DNA of 64,000 nt from Holothuria scabra (Eukaryota > Echinodermata > Holothuroidea > Aspidochirotida > Holothuriidae): assembly GCA_037179385.1 (NCBI GenBank), contig CM074179.1:38367224-38431223 (forward strand), given 5' to 3'. This document shows, piece by piece, positions 22,907 through 33,558 of this stretch. How positions within the stretch are numbered: position 1 is the stretch's first letter; the number at the start of each line of letters is the position of its first letter. The translations under genes were made by a program, and so were the position numbers. The notes under the pieces are model-generated. The model searched no databases. It was given only the letters and a program-made list of their open reading frames with translations, and had not been told where the DNA came from.

Positions 22907-25900
22907 TGTGTGAACACAGTTCAAGTCTTAATGTCATGTCAGTTACAATTGCTGACAGATACATGCTAAGTATAAAATGCACTTCAATTGAAGTTGTGCA
23001 CTATGCCCCATGTAAAATATGAAATTATTAAAATTATGCCAAAAGGCCTCTGTAAAATATTGTATGGAAAACTGTTGTTTGTTTCTCTCATTAGCAAAAA
23101 GTTAATTAAAATGCCTAGCCCATATTGCTTATAAGAAAATGTTAACAGTGGGGTATCTAGGCATTAACTGTGTATATTGTATCATATCATATAGAAAATG
23201 CATAAAACATGAGGAGGTTGCTGCACCTCCTGGGCATACCTTGATCCTTGTAAAATTCAAATTGGTACCCAGCCCCAATATGGAAAAGTTTGATCAATGG
23301 TCTCGGAAAATGTGCTGTACAAATCAAAGCTGTGTGGTATTGTTGTGTTAAATATAAAAAAGAAAGGCATGTATTCATCACCCCAGACAGTTCTTAATTC
23401 TCCCAGCCTACCTATTTCTAGCCCCTCCCACATCTATCTAAAACTCATCTTCCAGACAAAATCCTAGTTTATTGCTTCAGGGAATATCCTAGTGGGCATA
23501 CAAGTCCTTATTGTGTAATCAGAACACTGTCAGTCCATGTTGTGTAGTATTAACTACTGTACTCTGCATGTTTTGAATTTGATACCAATCAAAGAGCTGT
23601 ACGTGTTGAGACTTTTGATACATAGGGTATGTGAAAGTGTAGTGTGGGGTGATCAGTAACTGCCTTTAAGCATGGTATTTATGCCCTCTGTTGAATATGA
23701 CAGTGAGAGACATAAACAAGGCAGTGCAGGGACCAAAGTTCTGGTTAAAATCATTGTTTGTAATATATTACAACAGTATGTTACTTTACATGTACAGGAC
23801 AGTATGCCCTCAGTACAATATGAAAACATGTAGATTAAACAATATTGGTCCTCAGTATGATATGATCAAAAACAAGCCTGTGTGTGAATAGTTTCTCATG
23901 ATACATACAGTTTAGTACACATAGTTACAGTAGTTCCTGTAAATTATTTCAATTTGCACAATACAGTACAGTATGCCCTCTGTAATATATGTCTGGTCTG
24001 GTATGTTGTGTAAAAATATTTTAAGCATGGTACTGTATTTATGCCCTCTGGCGAATATAACAGTAAAAGACATTTAAACATGACAATGCAGGGAACAGAC
24101 TTCTAAATTAAATGTTAAAGTATAATGTTACTTTAAGTGTACAGTATGCCCTCAGTACAATATGAAAACATGTATACAGTATTGGTCCTCAGTATCATAT
24201 GATCAAAAACAAGCCTGTGTGTGAATAGTTTCTCATGGTACGTACAGTTTAGTATACATAGTAACAGTAGTTCCTGTAAATTATTTCAATTTGCGCAAAG
24301 CAGTATACCTTGTGTCATATGTGTCTGGTCTGGTATCTTGTGTAAAAATATTTTAAGCATGCATATGGTACTATTTATACCCTCTGTCAAATATGACAGA
24401 AAAAAAACATTTAAACATGACAATGCAGGGAACAGACTTCTAAATTGAAATGTACAGTATGCCCTCAGTACAATATGAAAACATGTAGATTAGACAATAT
24501 TGGTCCTCAGTATGATATGATCAAGAACAAGCGTGTGTGTGATTGTTTCTCATGGTATGTACAGTATAGTACACATACAGTAGTTACAGTAGAATTCCTG
24601 TAATTTAAATTTCCCTACAAGCACATTTAAGTTTACAAGTTGTCCAAATATTGAGTTGGGTAGTATACTTGCTACACGACATAGTACATACAGTTATGTA
24701 ACACATGCATGCCCTCTCTAAGATATTGATTCTTAACCAATTGGTTACATTCAAAACAGCTGTATTTTGTCATGCATGCTTTTTTAATTGCAAAAGGTTT
24801 ATCCTGTGCCAACATTTTATACAGTTTTTTACAGTTCATGCATTTAGTTTTTAGTACAAAACATGAACATTGGATAAGTAATCAAATATTGAGCAAGCAT
24901 TGTGTCAATATTTACACTGTTTATTGTTCAACTTTGAAGAATATCCCCCCTTTCCCCCACCGCCATATATGTTGTGAAACAAATAAGGAATTGTCCTGAC
25001 ACTGTAGTGCTTCTAGGATGTTGGAACATAATGTAGGGTTGTTACACTATTAGAAAGTGTTCCCTTTCACTCGTACTTTTGTTTGAAACCATGCAAACTT
25101 GATCGTGAACCCTAATTGAACCGTATTTTAAACTTTGGGCCTACCTTTTTATGTAGTTGACACTATGTGACACATCCTTGTTACTGTGTCATTAAATATC
25201 TAACTACATGACTAACTTCACTGGTACTGTAGATAATTACATATTTGAAGTGTTGTACAGTACAGTTATATAGCTGTAAGACATATTTACAAGAATGTGG
25301 ATGTGTTTTGAAGCAGTATACTGCTTTAGTTGTGCCTAGAGTTAAGTGAACGTGTATGGTACAGCTGCAGCATATACAGTATATACACAAATTACACACC
25401 ATTGCTTTTGCTGAGCACCAAACCCACTCTATGACTTTGACCATTACAAAATGCTCCAGAGGGATCATGACAACTGGGAGTAAATAGTAGCACATGCACT
25501 CTCTTAACTGTTTTTACTCACAGTTCCCTTGACTCCCTGGGTGCTTATATACTTGTGGTTAAAATCTGCAGTTCAAATTGCTTAAAGGCCAACAGCAGTC
25601 CCCCCAAACTTACTTTGAAGCAACAGCTAAATATCACAAATCTCATACTATTTCTGTTAAAAGAATCTTTCATAATATTTTATTACTTTGATATAAAATA
25701 TGAAAGGTAAACCAAGTAGTTATTTTTTAGTAAATTTCACATTGAAAATTTCACATGACTCTCAACAGCCGATCATGAAACTGGACAGTCTACTACACTA
25801 CCTCAAGTTGGGGTGACTGCTCCTGCCCTTTCAAAGTGTGTCTTCTGTAGGCAGGGACTTGAAAACAAACTCCACAGAGTACAGTACATGGAGAACATCT

Positions 25901-26340
25901 AATTCAAACCAGTTTGTTTAAGAAAGCTTTCTTTTGTACCATACTTGCTGTACAGTATGTTATGTCCTCTGTACAATATGAAAATGCAGAATTGGACAAT
26001 ATTTGGTCCTCTGTAATATATGGGAAACTCTTCCTGTGTGTACAATGTAAATAGTTTTTGATAAAAAGTAACAACTTTCTCTAGTATTAACATATATTTC
26101 AATTAATTAGTATGCTGTCTGCAAAATATGGTTCTAAAACATGCCATACTTAAGATTACACATCTTGCATACAAATCTTTTGTTGTGTCTGTTGTGTCTG
26201 TTGTAGATCAGAGTTTACTGACTGTTGTAGATCAGAGTTTACTGATTTTTACTGCACATGTTCATTTGTGCACCATGTCCTTTGTAAGATATGAAATTTT
26301 GACCGTACTGTTCTATGTATGAGCCTAGCTCACACAGGAG
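22907..26340 (+). repeat. Large direct duplication, copy B
   Basis: Collinear with copy A but about 1.3 kb shorter, mainly because it lacks one monomer and the insertions found in copy A. The first 1.6 kb is nearly identical to copy A. It carries its own inverted-repeat element at 25582-25838 and a short 24-bp tandem duplication (ctgttgtagatcagagttta...) at about 26197-26246. Confidence 0.85.
25582..25838. repeat. Inverted-repeat element of the 'aaagggcaggagcagtca' family
   Basis: Left end ttaaaggccaacagcagtcc; right end reads, reverse-complemented, ctttgaaagggcaggagcag. TTAA (left) and a mutated TTAA-like word (right) flank it. Its right half matches 53191-53280 in inverted orientation (tagtagactgtccagtttca is common to both). 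A short TTAA-type element without coding capacity. Confidence 0.65.
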
Positions 26341-27079
26341 TTATTTCCAAGAGACCTGTATTCTGATAACTTTTGATTGATCGTGTGCCAGCATTTTGTG
26401 TCTTATTGTAGTTACAAAACATGAACATGATGAGTTAGCATTTTAAATACTGAACAAGCATTATATAATATTGGTATTCACATGTACTGTTTAACTTAAA
26501 AAGAATTTTCCCCCTTCCTTGTACTGCAAAGCAATGAATGGAACAAGGCTATAATTATGTTGTTTCTTCTGCAGCTCTGCAAGTAGAGTCTCCATGCAGA
26601 GGTCAATAGTTGGCTAGTTTGGGGTGGGACCATGTAGCTGCCATAAGGCCCTTGTGTTTTCCAATATAATTTTCTTGGTATTCAGAGTGAATATCCCCCA
26701 AATTTCTGAGTAAATTACAGTACTGTAACATAATGAGAATGCTAGCGGGATCTTTTACAGTAACTGACCTTCAAATGACACTGAGAGTACACCAAGCTCT
26801 TCACAGTGCACAATTATGGTATTTTCACATTGAGCAAAATTTTCAATGCACAGCTCACTTAGTACAACGGATGAAATGTGCAATGACCATGCCATGGATG
26901 ACTTAAGTACAGTAACTTTGTAATAAATTTGTTGTACAAATGAAAACTATGTATGGTTGCCACAGGCATGTTACAAGTGTTACTCCCAAGGTTTGTTTGT
27001 TACAGGAAACCTTTCTGATGCCTCTCTTCTAATGTTAGTGAGTGTACAGCTGTTTTGGCTAGGTTTTGTTTGGTTCGTT

Positions 27080-27292
27080 GGAGTTAAACCTTCTGATTTA
27101 ATCTAGTGGTGCCCACTGCCTTTTCCATTTGTGGGGCACTTAATAGGTTTCCCTACTCCATTGCTCATGAATGTGGAACACCACACAAAACAGCAGTAGG
27201 TTCCTTTTTAAAAGTCTTTGATATGACTTGATCTGGGAATTGAACTGAGACCCCCTGAGTGACTGGCAGATGCTCTATTTTGGCTGGGATAG
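27080..27292 (-). repeat. tRNA-derived SINE
   Basis: On the minus strand the head reads tagagcatctgcc, then ggtctcagttcaattccc, which is the D-arm end and the B box of a tRNA promoter; the A box is mostly deleted. The body (aaaggaacctactg, then aatggagtagggaaacc) matches the repeat at 155-300. The tRNA cloverleaf is broken, so it is a SINE and not a tRNA gene. Confidence 0.65.
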
Positions 27293-27772
27293 TTACTGTT
27301 ATTTGTTTCATAAGTGATACAAAGTTAGTTTGATAGATCGCACATTAAAGCATGTCAAAATCTTCAGGGAAAATCATTGACCATCGTTAAACCTGCATAC
27401 AGACAGGGGTGGTGCCAGCATTTGCCGAACAGGGGGCCAACAACCCTAAGCACTTGAAATTTTCAGCATGCAGAGTGCTGAGGATGCTAAAAATTTAAGG
27501 TTCTAAATTTGCAAAACAATTTTTTTATTTCATTTAGAGTAAGTTTGAACATTTTGGGTTCTTATTAAGAATCCCCCTTCAGGATCAGTGCATCGATCAG
27601 CAACAACATACTTTATCTAAAACCCACTAAGGCTACTGTGCTTTCTATTTGAAAAGGATTTCGTGTGCTCGCTACTAGCTAAAACTGCTACCCATTTTAG
27701 TAATGGGTGTCTTATATCTTTGTGCTACTGTATGCACTATTAATTTTACATAAATTTTTAATTTTCACACAG

Positions 27773-27994
27773 ACTGAAGCTCAGAACAAAGCTGCAGAAC
27801 AGACTCAAAGTACAGATGAAGGGGATAAGCTCACAGAGGTTTCAGAGTGCATGGAAGGCAGCGTCACTTCTGAAACATTGGACCCACAGTTACATCACAT
27901 AAGCAGTACTTTGCACAAAGGTGATGAGTTTAAGCTCCCGATGCTTGTTACAGAAAGGCCCAACCTAGTAATAATTCCAGTATGTTTAGTATAA
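27773..27994 (+). CDS. Exon 5 / linker frame after the SET domain
   Basis: Acceptor ttttcacacag; phase 0 matches exon 4. Reads TEAQNKAAEQTQSTDEGDK..., an acidic, low-complexity linker, then MLVTERPNLVIIP and ends with VCLV and TAA at 27992-27994. The recombinase frame (shifted by -1) is open from 27931 and its first Met is at 27982, so the two frames overlap. One extra base anywhere in 27931-27993 (for example in the T run at 27985-27987) would make a continuous exon. A donor-like gtatgt at 27980 could instead end this exon and send the SET half elsewhere. Confidence 0.65.
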   Translation, partial: TEAQNKAAEQTQSTDEGDKLTEVSECMEGSVTSETLDPQLHHISSTLHKGDEFKLPMLVTERPNLVIIPVCLV

Positions 27995-30970
27995 CAAGTG
28001 AAGCTGGGTTTGATGCTTACTTCAACAGTTATGAACCTCCAAGTAGGGAGGGTCTGCCAAACAATCCATCTTGCTCCCAACAACAAACTTCCAACACAGT
28101 AAGCCAGGATGAAGCTGCGTTTGATTCTGATTTCAACATGTGTGAATCATCAAGTACAGAACATGTGTCAAACAACTCATCCAGATCCCAACAACGTGAG
28201 TCCAACAAACAAAGCCAGGATAAAGATGCTGGCAATTCTGATCCCAACCCATGTGAATCTGCAAATGAAAAAGATGTGCCAAACAATCCATCTGTAAGAC
28301 TAGCTTCTGACGTGAGTAGCCAGGAGGATGAAGCTGTTGATTCCGATTTCAACCTTTGTGATTCTTCAAATGAAGAAGATATGTCACATAACCCTATAAG
28401 CTCCCAGAAAGTAACATCCACTGGAACAAGACAAAGCAAATATGCCTATGATTCTGATTTCAACCCATTTGAGTCTTCAAATGAAGATGAGTCAAAAGAA
28501 CCATTAAGCCCTAAGATTTCAAGACCAATTAAAAGGAAGAACAGTAGGAAATGTTCATTTGAATCCTGTGAGTCATATGCCAAACTCTCTGGTTCATCAG
28601 ATGATGAAAGTATTGCTGAAGATATTTTTGCTATCCAACGTGAACAATTTATTGAGCAGTCACAAGATTCAGATATTGTGCCACCTTCAGATTGTTCAAA
28701 TGATGATGCAGATGGCTGTAACTCTCGATTTGACTTTCGTAACATGACATTGTCTGCTCCTAGTGCCTCTTGTGTTCCAGTTCAAGTCGCTGATGTTAAT
28801 TCAAACCACATGTCATTTTCAGATGATGATCCTGATGATCCAGATTATTCTTTTGATAATGATGTTCATTCCAACGATTATCAAGATGATGAAAGTAGCA
28901 GTGGAAACTTCAAAGAGAGTACTTGCTCTGAGGAAAGTGATCATGAGCAGATGAAGAGATCAAAAGTTAAGAAGGGAAAGAAGGTGCCTAGTGCAGAACA
29001 ATCTTCCTTGCCTGCAGTTGTTTCCTCTTCTTCACAGGTTCTGAAAGTCACAAGCAGAAGAAAATCAGATATTTCTGACACTGTGGATAATTCTTCTGAC
29101 CATAATTTTGAACCTGACTATAATGAGGATAGTGACAGTAGGAGCAAGCAGGATTCTGAAGAGAACTCTTCAGGGGAAGGTAAAATCAAACAAAAGAATC
29201 AGACATCAAACATTAAGAAGAAAAAGGGAATGCCTGTTCCAGATTCATCAGTGGTATCTTCTAAAATGAGTGTGCTTACAACAGCTAACAAAAAGAAGAG
29301 AATTTGGGATAGACACAATATTTGTGTTTTTTGTGAAGAAGGATTTTCCAAGTTGCCTCGTCACTTTGAAAGAAATCATTCCAGTGAAAAGGAAGTTGCC
29401 TACATTCTCAGTAAGGATAAGAACTCAAAAGAGAGGAAGTTCTTATGGCAACTATTAACAAATAAGGGGAATCATGCACATAATGTGATGGTTATTAGCA
29501 AAGGTGAAGGCACATTAATCCCTGCGAAGCGACAGTCATACATCACTGACGTGGGGGATTACCTCCCGTGTGAACATTGTTTAGGATTTTACATAAGGTC
29601 AGACTTATGGAAACACCACAAAAATTGTGCAGCTGTGAAGTTATCAGGACTTCCACTAGCAAAAGGGAGAGTTCAAGGGAGGTCAGCAATGCTACTTCCA
29701 ACACCCCAAACTTCAAATGAGGCTTTTCGTGAACAAGTTCTTTCAAAAATGAACAATGACAACATTGGACTGACTGTCAGAACAGATGGTCTCATTTGTA
29801 AGTTTGGTCTTAAACTTTTCATGAAATTTGCTGAACCTCATCAGTTCCAGTATTGTGCTCAGAAAATGAGGCAACTTGGAAGGCTACTGGTGACCATGAA
29901 AGGCCTGTTCCCTGGAAAAATCAGTTCTCTAAAGGATGCTATACACCCGAAAAACTTTGGTGATGTAGTTGAAGCAGTACGACAAACAGCTGGGTTTGAT
30001 CCTGTCAGTAAGCAGTACAAGACTCCATCACTTGCCTTACAGATTGGGTTTTCACTCAGAGCAGTTGCAGGTATACTGAAAGCTGATGCTTTGAAAACTG
30101 GAGACAGTAATGAGCAGGAGGCAGCTGAGCGCTTTGATAAACTTTGTGGTCTGGAATGGAGTCAGGAAGTGTCTCATAATGCCATCAAGACTCTTGAGAA
30201 GAGAAAATTTAATAAACCACAAATGCTGCCCTTAGGTGAGGATGTAGCGAAACTAAGTCGCCATTTGAGAGAAGTCTCTAAGAAACATTCAGAGCTTTTA
30301 CATGCTAATGCATCAGATAATGAGTCTTGGTATATTCTTGCAAAAGCTACATTGGCTCAACTCATATTGTTTAACCGAAGGCGGAGTGGAGAAGTCGAAA
30401 GACTTTTATTAGAGGAGTGTAACAACATTACTTCTGAACTGAATGAAGATGTCCTCAACAGCCTCAGCAAGTGGGAACAAAGTCTGTGTAAGAAACTTAA
30501 GAGACTAGAAATCAGAGGGAAGTGTGGGCGCAAGGTACCCATTCTAATGAATGAAGCCCTCCATTCCAATGTGCAGAAGCTGATTTTGACCAGAAAAGAT
30601 GTTGATATCAGTGATACAAATATTTACTTATTTGCTAGGCCATTCCCATCGCAACATCCAATACGAGGCCATGACTGCATACGTCAGTTTTCTGTAGAAT
30701 GCGGGGTATCCCATCCTGAGAACATAACTTCTACCAGACTGAGAAAACAAATAGGGACAATGTCCCAAGTTTTCAACTTACAAGACAATGAGATGGATAT
30801 ATTGGCCACATTTATGGGCCATGATATAGCTGTGCACAGAAACTACTACAGACTGCCAGAACAAACTCTCCAGCTAGTTAAAGTTTCTAGGATCCTGTTG
30901 GCAATGGACAGTGGCAAAACACTGGACTTCAATGGAAAATCTTTAGATGAGATAGAGATTGATATTGATG
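27982..30970 (+). CDS. Large exon: acidic repeats, two zinc-finger-like motifs, tyrosine recombinase domain
   Basis: A 996-codon open stretch ends at a strong donor (g|gtaagt, 30971). Numbering from Met 27982: five repeats of about 37 residues start near 10, 47, 84, 119 and 156 (core DSDFN-x-CESSNE). Residues about 170-430 are Ser/Asp/Glu-rich with Lys patches (KVKKGKK). Fingers: C448-x2-C451...H461-x4-H466 and C530-x2-C533...H545/H546...C549. Recombinase part about 600-970: FNRRRSGEVE (R801 as the first catalytic Arg), GKCGRKVPIL (K847/K851 hairpin), TRLRK (R921; the usual His is T918), MGHD (H947), HRNYYRLPE (Y956, nine after H947, as in XerD-type enzymes). Such proteins cut and rejoin DNA through a 3'-phosphotyrosine. 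Lack of introns and its fold suggest descent from a Crypton-like or other recombinase transposon. Confidence 0.88.
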
Positions 30971-31018
30971 GTAAGTTAGGTTTTTCTTGTTTTCCACTGG
31001 ATTGGTGTAGGCTTTAGA

Positions 31019-31110
31019 CCAGGGGCGGGATTCACTATGAACAGGAGAACCGAGGTTCATATCCAGTTAATCACCGGTGAATTTATAGAACAGCAAAAGA
31101 ACCGCCGTTA
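31019..31110. repeat. Repeat fragment starting 14 bp... after the exon-6 donor region
   Basis: CAGGGGCGGGATTCACTATG opens right after the in-frame stop that follows the donor. The part 'ttcactatgaaca(a/g)gagaaccg' recurs inverted at about 49985-50010, at the edge of the element copied there. It looks like one terminus of a short DNA transposon. A second end was not found. Confidence 0.4.
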
Positions 31111-33558
31111 AAAGACGGTTCCTTCTCTCTAAAGTCCTTGATTTCTTTAACCAAACCTTAAGATCAAACTTGGTGCATTGAACAGCTATTTCACCGATTT
31201 TCAACCCATTGTGGTTTTACACTTCATTTCCATTTGATGACCCCAAAGGGGCAATTGTGGTGACTTGCTTGAAAAATATGGGTCTGCAGGGACTAGCCTC
31301 CTGGAATGAGTGAAACCATTGACCCATTTTCTGAGCTGCAGCAGTTGTTTATAAACGTGTCTAGTTACATTTCTCACAGGTTACTGCCTTGAAGGTAGTA
31401 ATCCATGGTCAAATTTACAGCAATAAATTCCATGGTTGCTGTCTCTGTGATTCGTGCAGTGGTTCCACATGTAAAGGAGTGTTATAACAATGACAAAATT
31501 TGAGCACTGGCAATTGACTGTAAAAAAATCTAGCAAAATACAAAAAGGCAGCATATAGGGGCCTACAAGATTAAGTTTAAAGTTTCAGTTCAGTACTATC
31601 TTTGAAGCTGTGATTTGAGAAGGGCCAGATTGGATACTTTTATGGGAGCAATTTTTTCGGGTTTGCATCGCAGTTTGCGATGAAAAAAGAGGAAAAATTG
31701 ACAATTGCGATACATCATTCGATCTTGAATAGCAGCGACTTGCTATGCAAAATTTCAGCAGGTATTGTGTCATTTTGAATATTCACAGAACGAAATAATG
31801 TTAGGGGAAAATAAAATCAGAAATTGAAAGTCATGAAAACTGATCATGCAAAAAAAAAAAAAAAAAATGGCCCCGCACTATGTTTGTTTCCAAATAAAAC
31901 CACCGTAATTTTCCGCAGGAGATGCACTGTTTACTACTACGTACACACCCTGATCGCTGTAATAGTGTGCAGGGGAAATAATAACCCTCGGCATCGAAGG
32001 CAAAATCTGCGGAGCCGGAAAGCAACTGGTTTTGCCCTTGATTATTCTGGTAATGACAGGAGACTTTGCAGCCGATCAATCTTTACAGTATTGTCAGTCA
32101 AACATGCTCTACATTCTCAAATCACTGTTTAAATTCCTAAAAAGGGTGAATATCTAAGGTTGTAAACATGGTTTTAAATACCGTTCTGTGCGGTTCTACT
32201 GGAAGCAAAGAAACTTTGCGCCAAGCCATGCTGCACTCCAAATCGGCAACTTGCGATGAATGCAAGTTTGCCCTTGAGACTAGGCTAGGCTCAGAAATCT
32301 TAATGTAAAACCTTGTTAGGATAGCACAGGCGCCAAAAGAAGAACTCTGAAGGAAAACATATCGTACAAGGAAATTGCTGAAGTAAAGTTTTTAAAAATA
32401 TTTGGCAGGGCTTAGTTCGAGTATTTTTCACATGAAACAATTTAATGAAGTGAATGTCATCTAGATTTTGTATACCATCAGCTTTTACGTTTTGGGCTGG
32501 TTACATTGAGAAGGGAATACCTGCGCAGTAGTATATAATAGTGCACAATCTTTAAGTCAGATTTTATAGGACACTGAGGAGATCATAGGTTCACGTTTTC
32601 AGCAACTTATGCAAGGATTTAAAAAGCCTCAAAACTTTCTCAGTTTATTTTAAAAGTTACTTACTAAATTAATTAAGCTGATGACGTCTTTTTTCATTTG
32701 TATGAGGTTAAAGTGGGTGAAATGGTTTGGACATTTTGGGGTGAATCTCTGTCTTATAGGATGAGCTTGATTCTTCAAATCGGCAGTTACTCTGCTTGGT
32801 TGTACAACTTGTACGAGATGGAGCTTTGATCCATAAAATATAATGGGTATGGGTGGACTAATTGGTAGTTTGTATGTCGTTACAAGTAAGTGGTGGCCAA
32901 ATTTTAGGTAAGGGAAATCCGCGAAAAAGGAAGAACCCCTAGTGACTATTTGGACTGTGATGATGAAGAGGATTAAGGATGGTTGCATCTGATGAATGTC
33001 AATAAAAGATGGCACTGTTCTCTGATTGGTTGCTTTGATGTCAGTATGTCATACCACTGCTCCTGTTCTAAAATGATGCTTAGCAGCTTAGGGCTATGAA
33101 TGGGATAAAGAGGATGCATTTTGTTAGGCTTTCTGAGATTGGGTACAAACCATTTCAATGAGGGAATTACATTGCTATTAATGAAGTTTCATGGACAGTT
33201 TATTTTCATAGCTTTATTTTGGTCATTAAATTGACAAACAAACATCAAATGAAAGGTAGCAAAGCAAAAAGTTTAGAAAAATTCTGAGGAGATCCCATAA
33301 AATCGTCTAGAGCTTTTTACAGATATTGCCTTGGAGACATGAGTGTAGTTATACTGCATATGTGATAAGGGTCATATGGAGGCACTATGCATGATGTTTT
33401 ACTACCTGTATTATCATATCTACCATTCAGTCTTGGATTCTGTAGTTTTTTACAAGCTGCTGTAAAAATACATACAGCTAGGAAATGTCAGTATAAAAAA
33501 TTGTTAATCATTTTGGGGCGGGGGGGGGGGGGATTGCTAATCAATTTTGAATAATGAG

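Larger units (their letters stand above)
16196..27772 (+). other. Intron 4 (11.6 kb), mostly duplicated repeat sequence
   Basis: Starts gtaaga, ends ttttcacacag. From 17391 to about 26340 it is a direct duplication of about 5.5 kb with internal monomers and later insertions. 16200-17390 is AT-rich with no gene. 26560-27770 holds a SINE and a fragment beginning caggggtggtgccagc (27410) that resembles a hAT end without a partner. Confidence 0.6.

Noticed and set aside
18140..24600. CRISPR array from the recurring 340-bp units
   Set aside because: Units are long, diverged and contiguous without short identical repeats and unique spacers; the genome is eukaryotic.
27227..27292. Functional tRNA gene on the minus strand
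   Set aside because: B box is good but the A box region and acceptor stem are broken; fits a SINE head.
27920..27953. Intron from gtgatg (27921) to ttacag (27953)
   Set aside because: About 33 bases, too short for an animal spliceosomal intron, although the splice words look reasonable.
27980..27989. Tiny intron gtatgtttag that would join linker and recombinase
   Set aside because: Ten bases is far below the minimum intron size in animals, and it would not give the needed frame by itself.
27976..27995. Programmed -1 frameshift at the linker-recombinase overlap
   Set aside because: No X-XXY-YYZ slippery heptamer and no clear downstream pseudoknot; a missing base is simpler.
32650..33015. 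121-residue minus-strand frame
   Set aside because: No domain, no splice context, not repeated elsewhere, composition typical of AT-rich chance frames.
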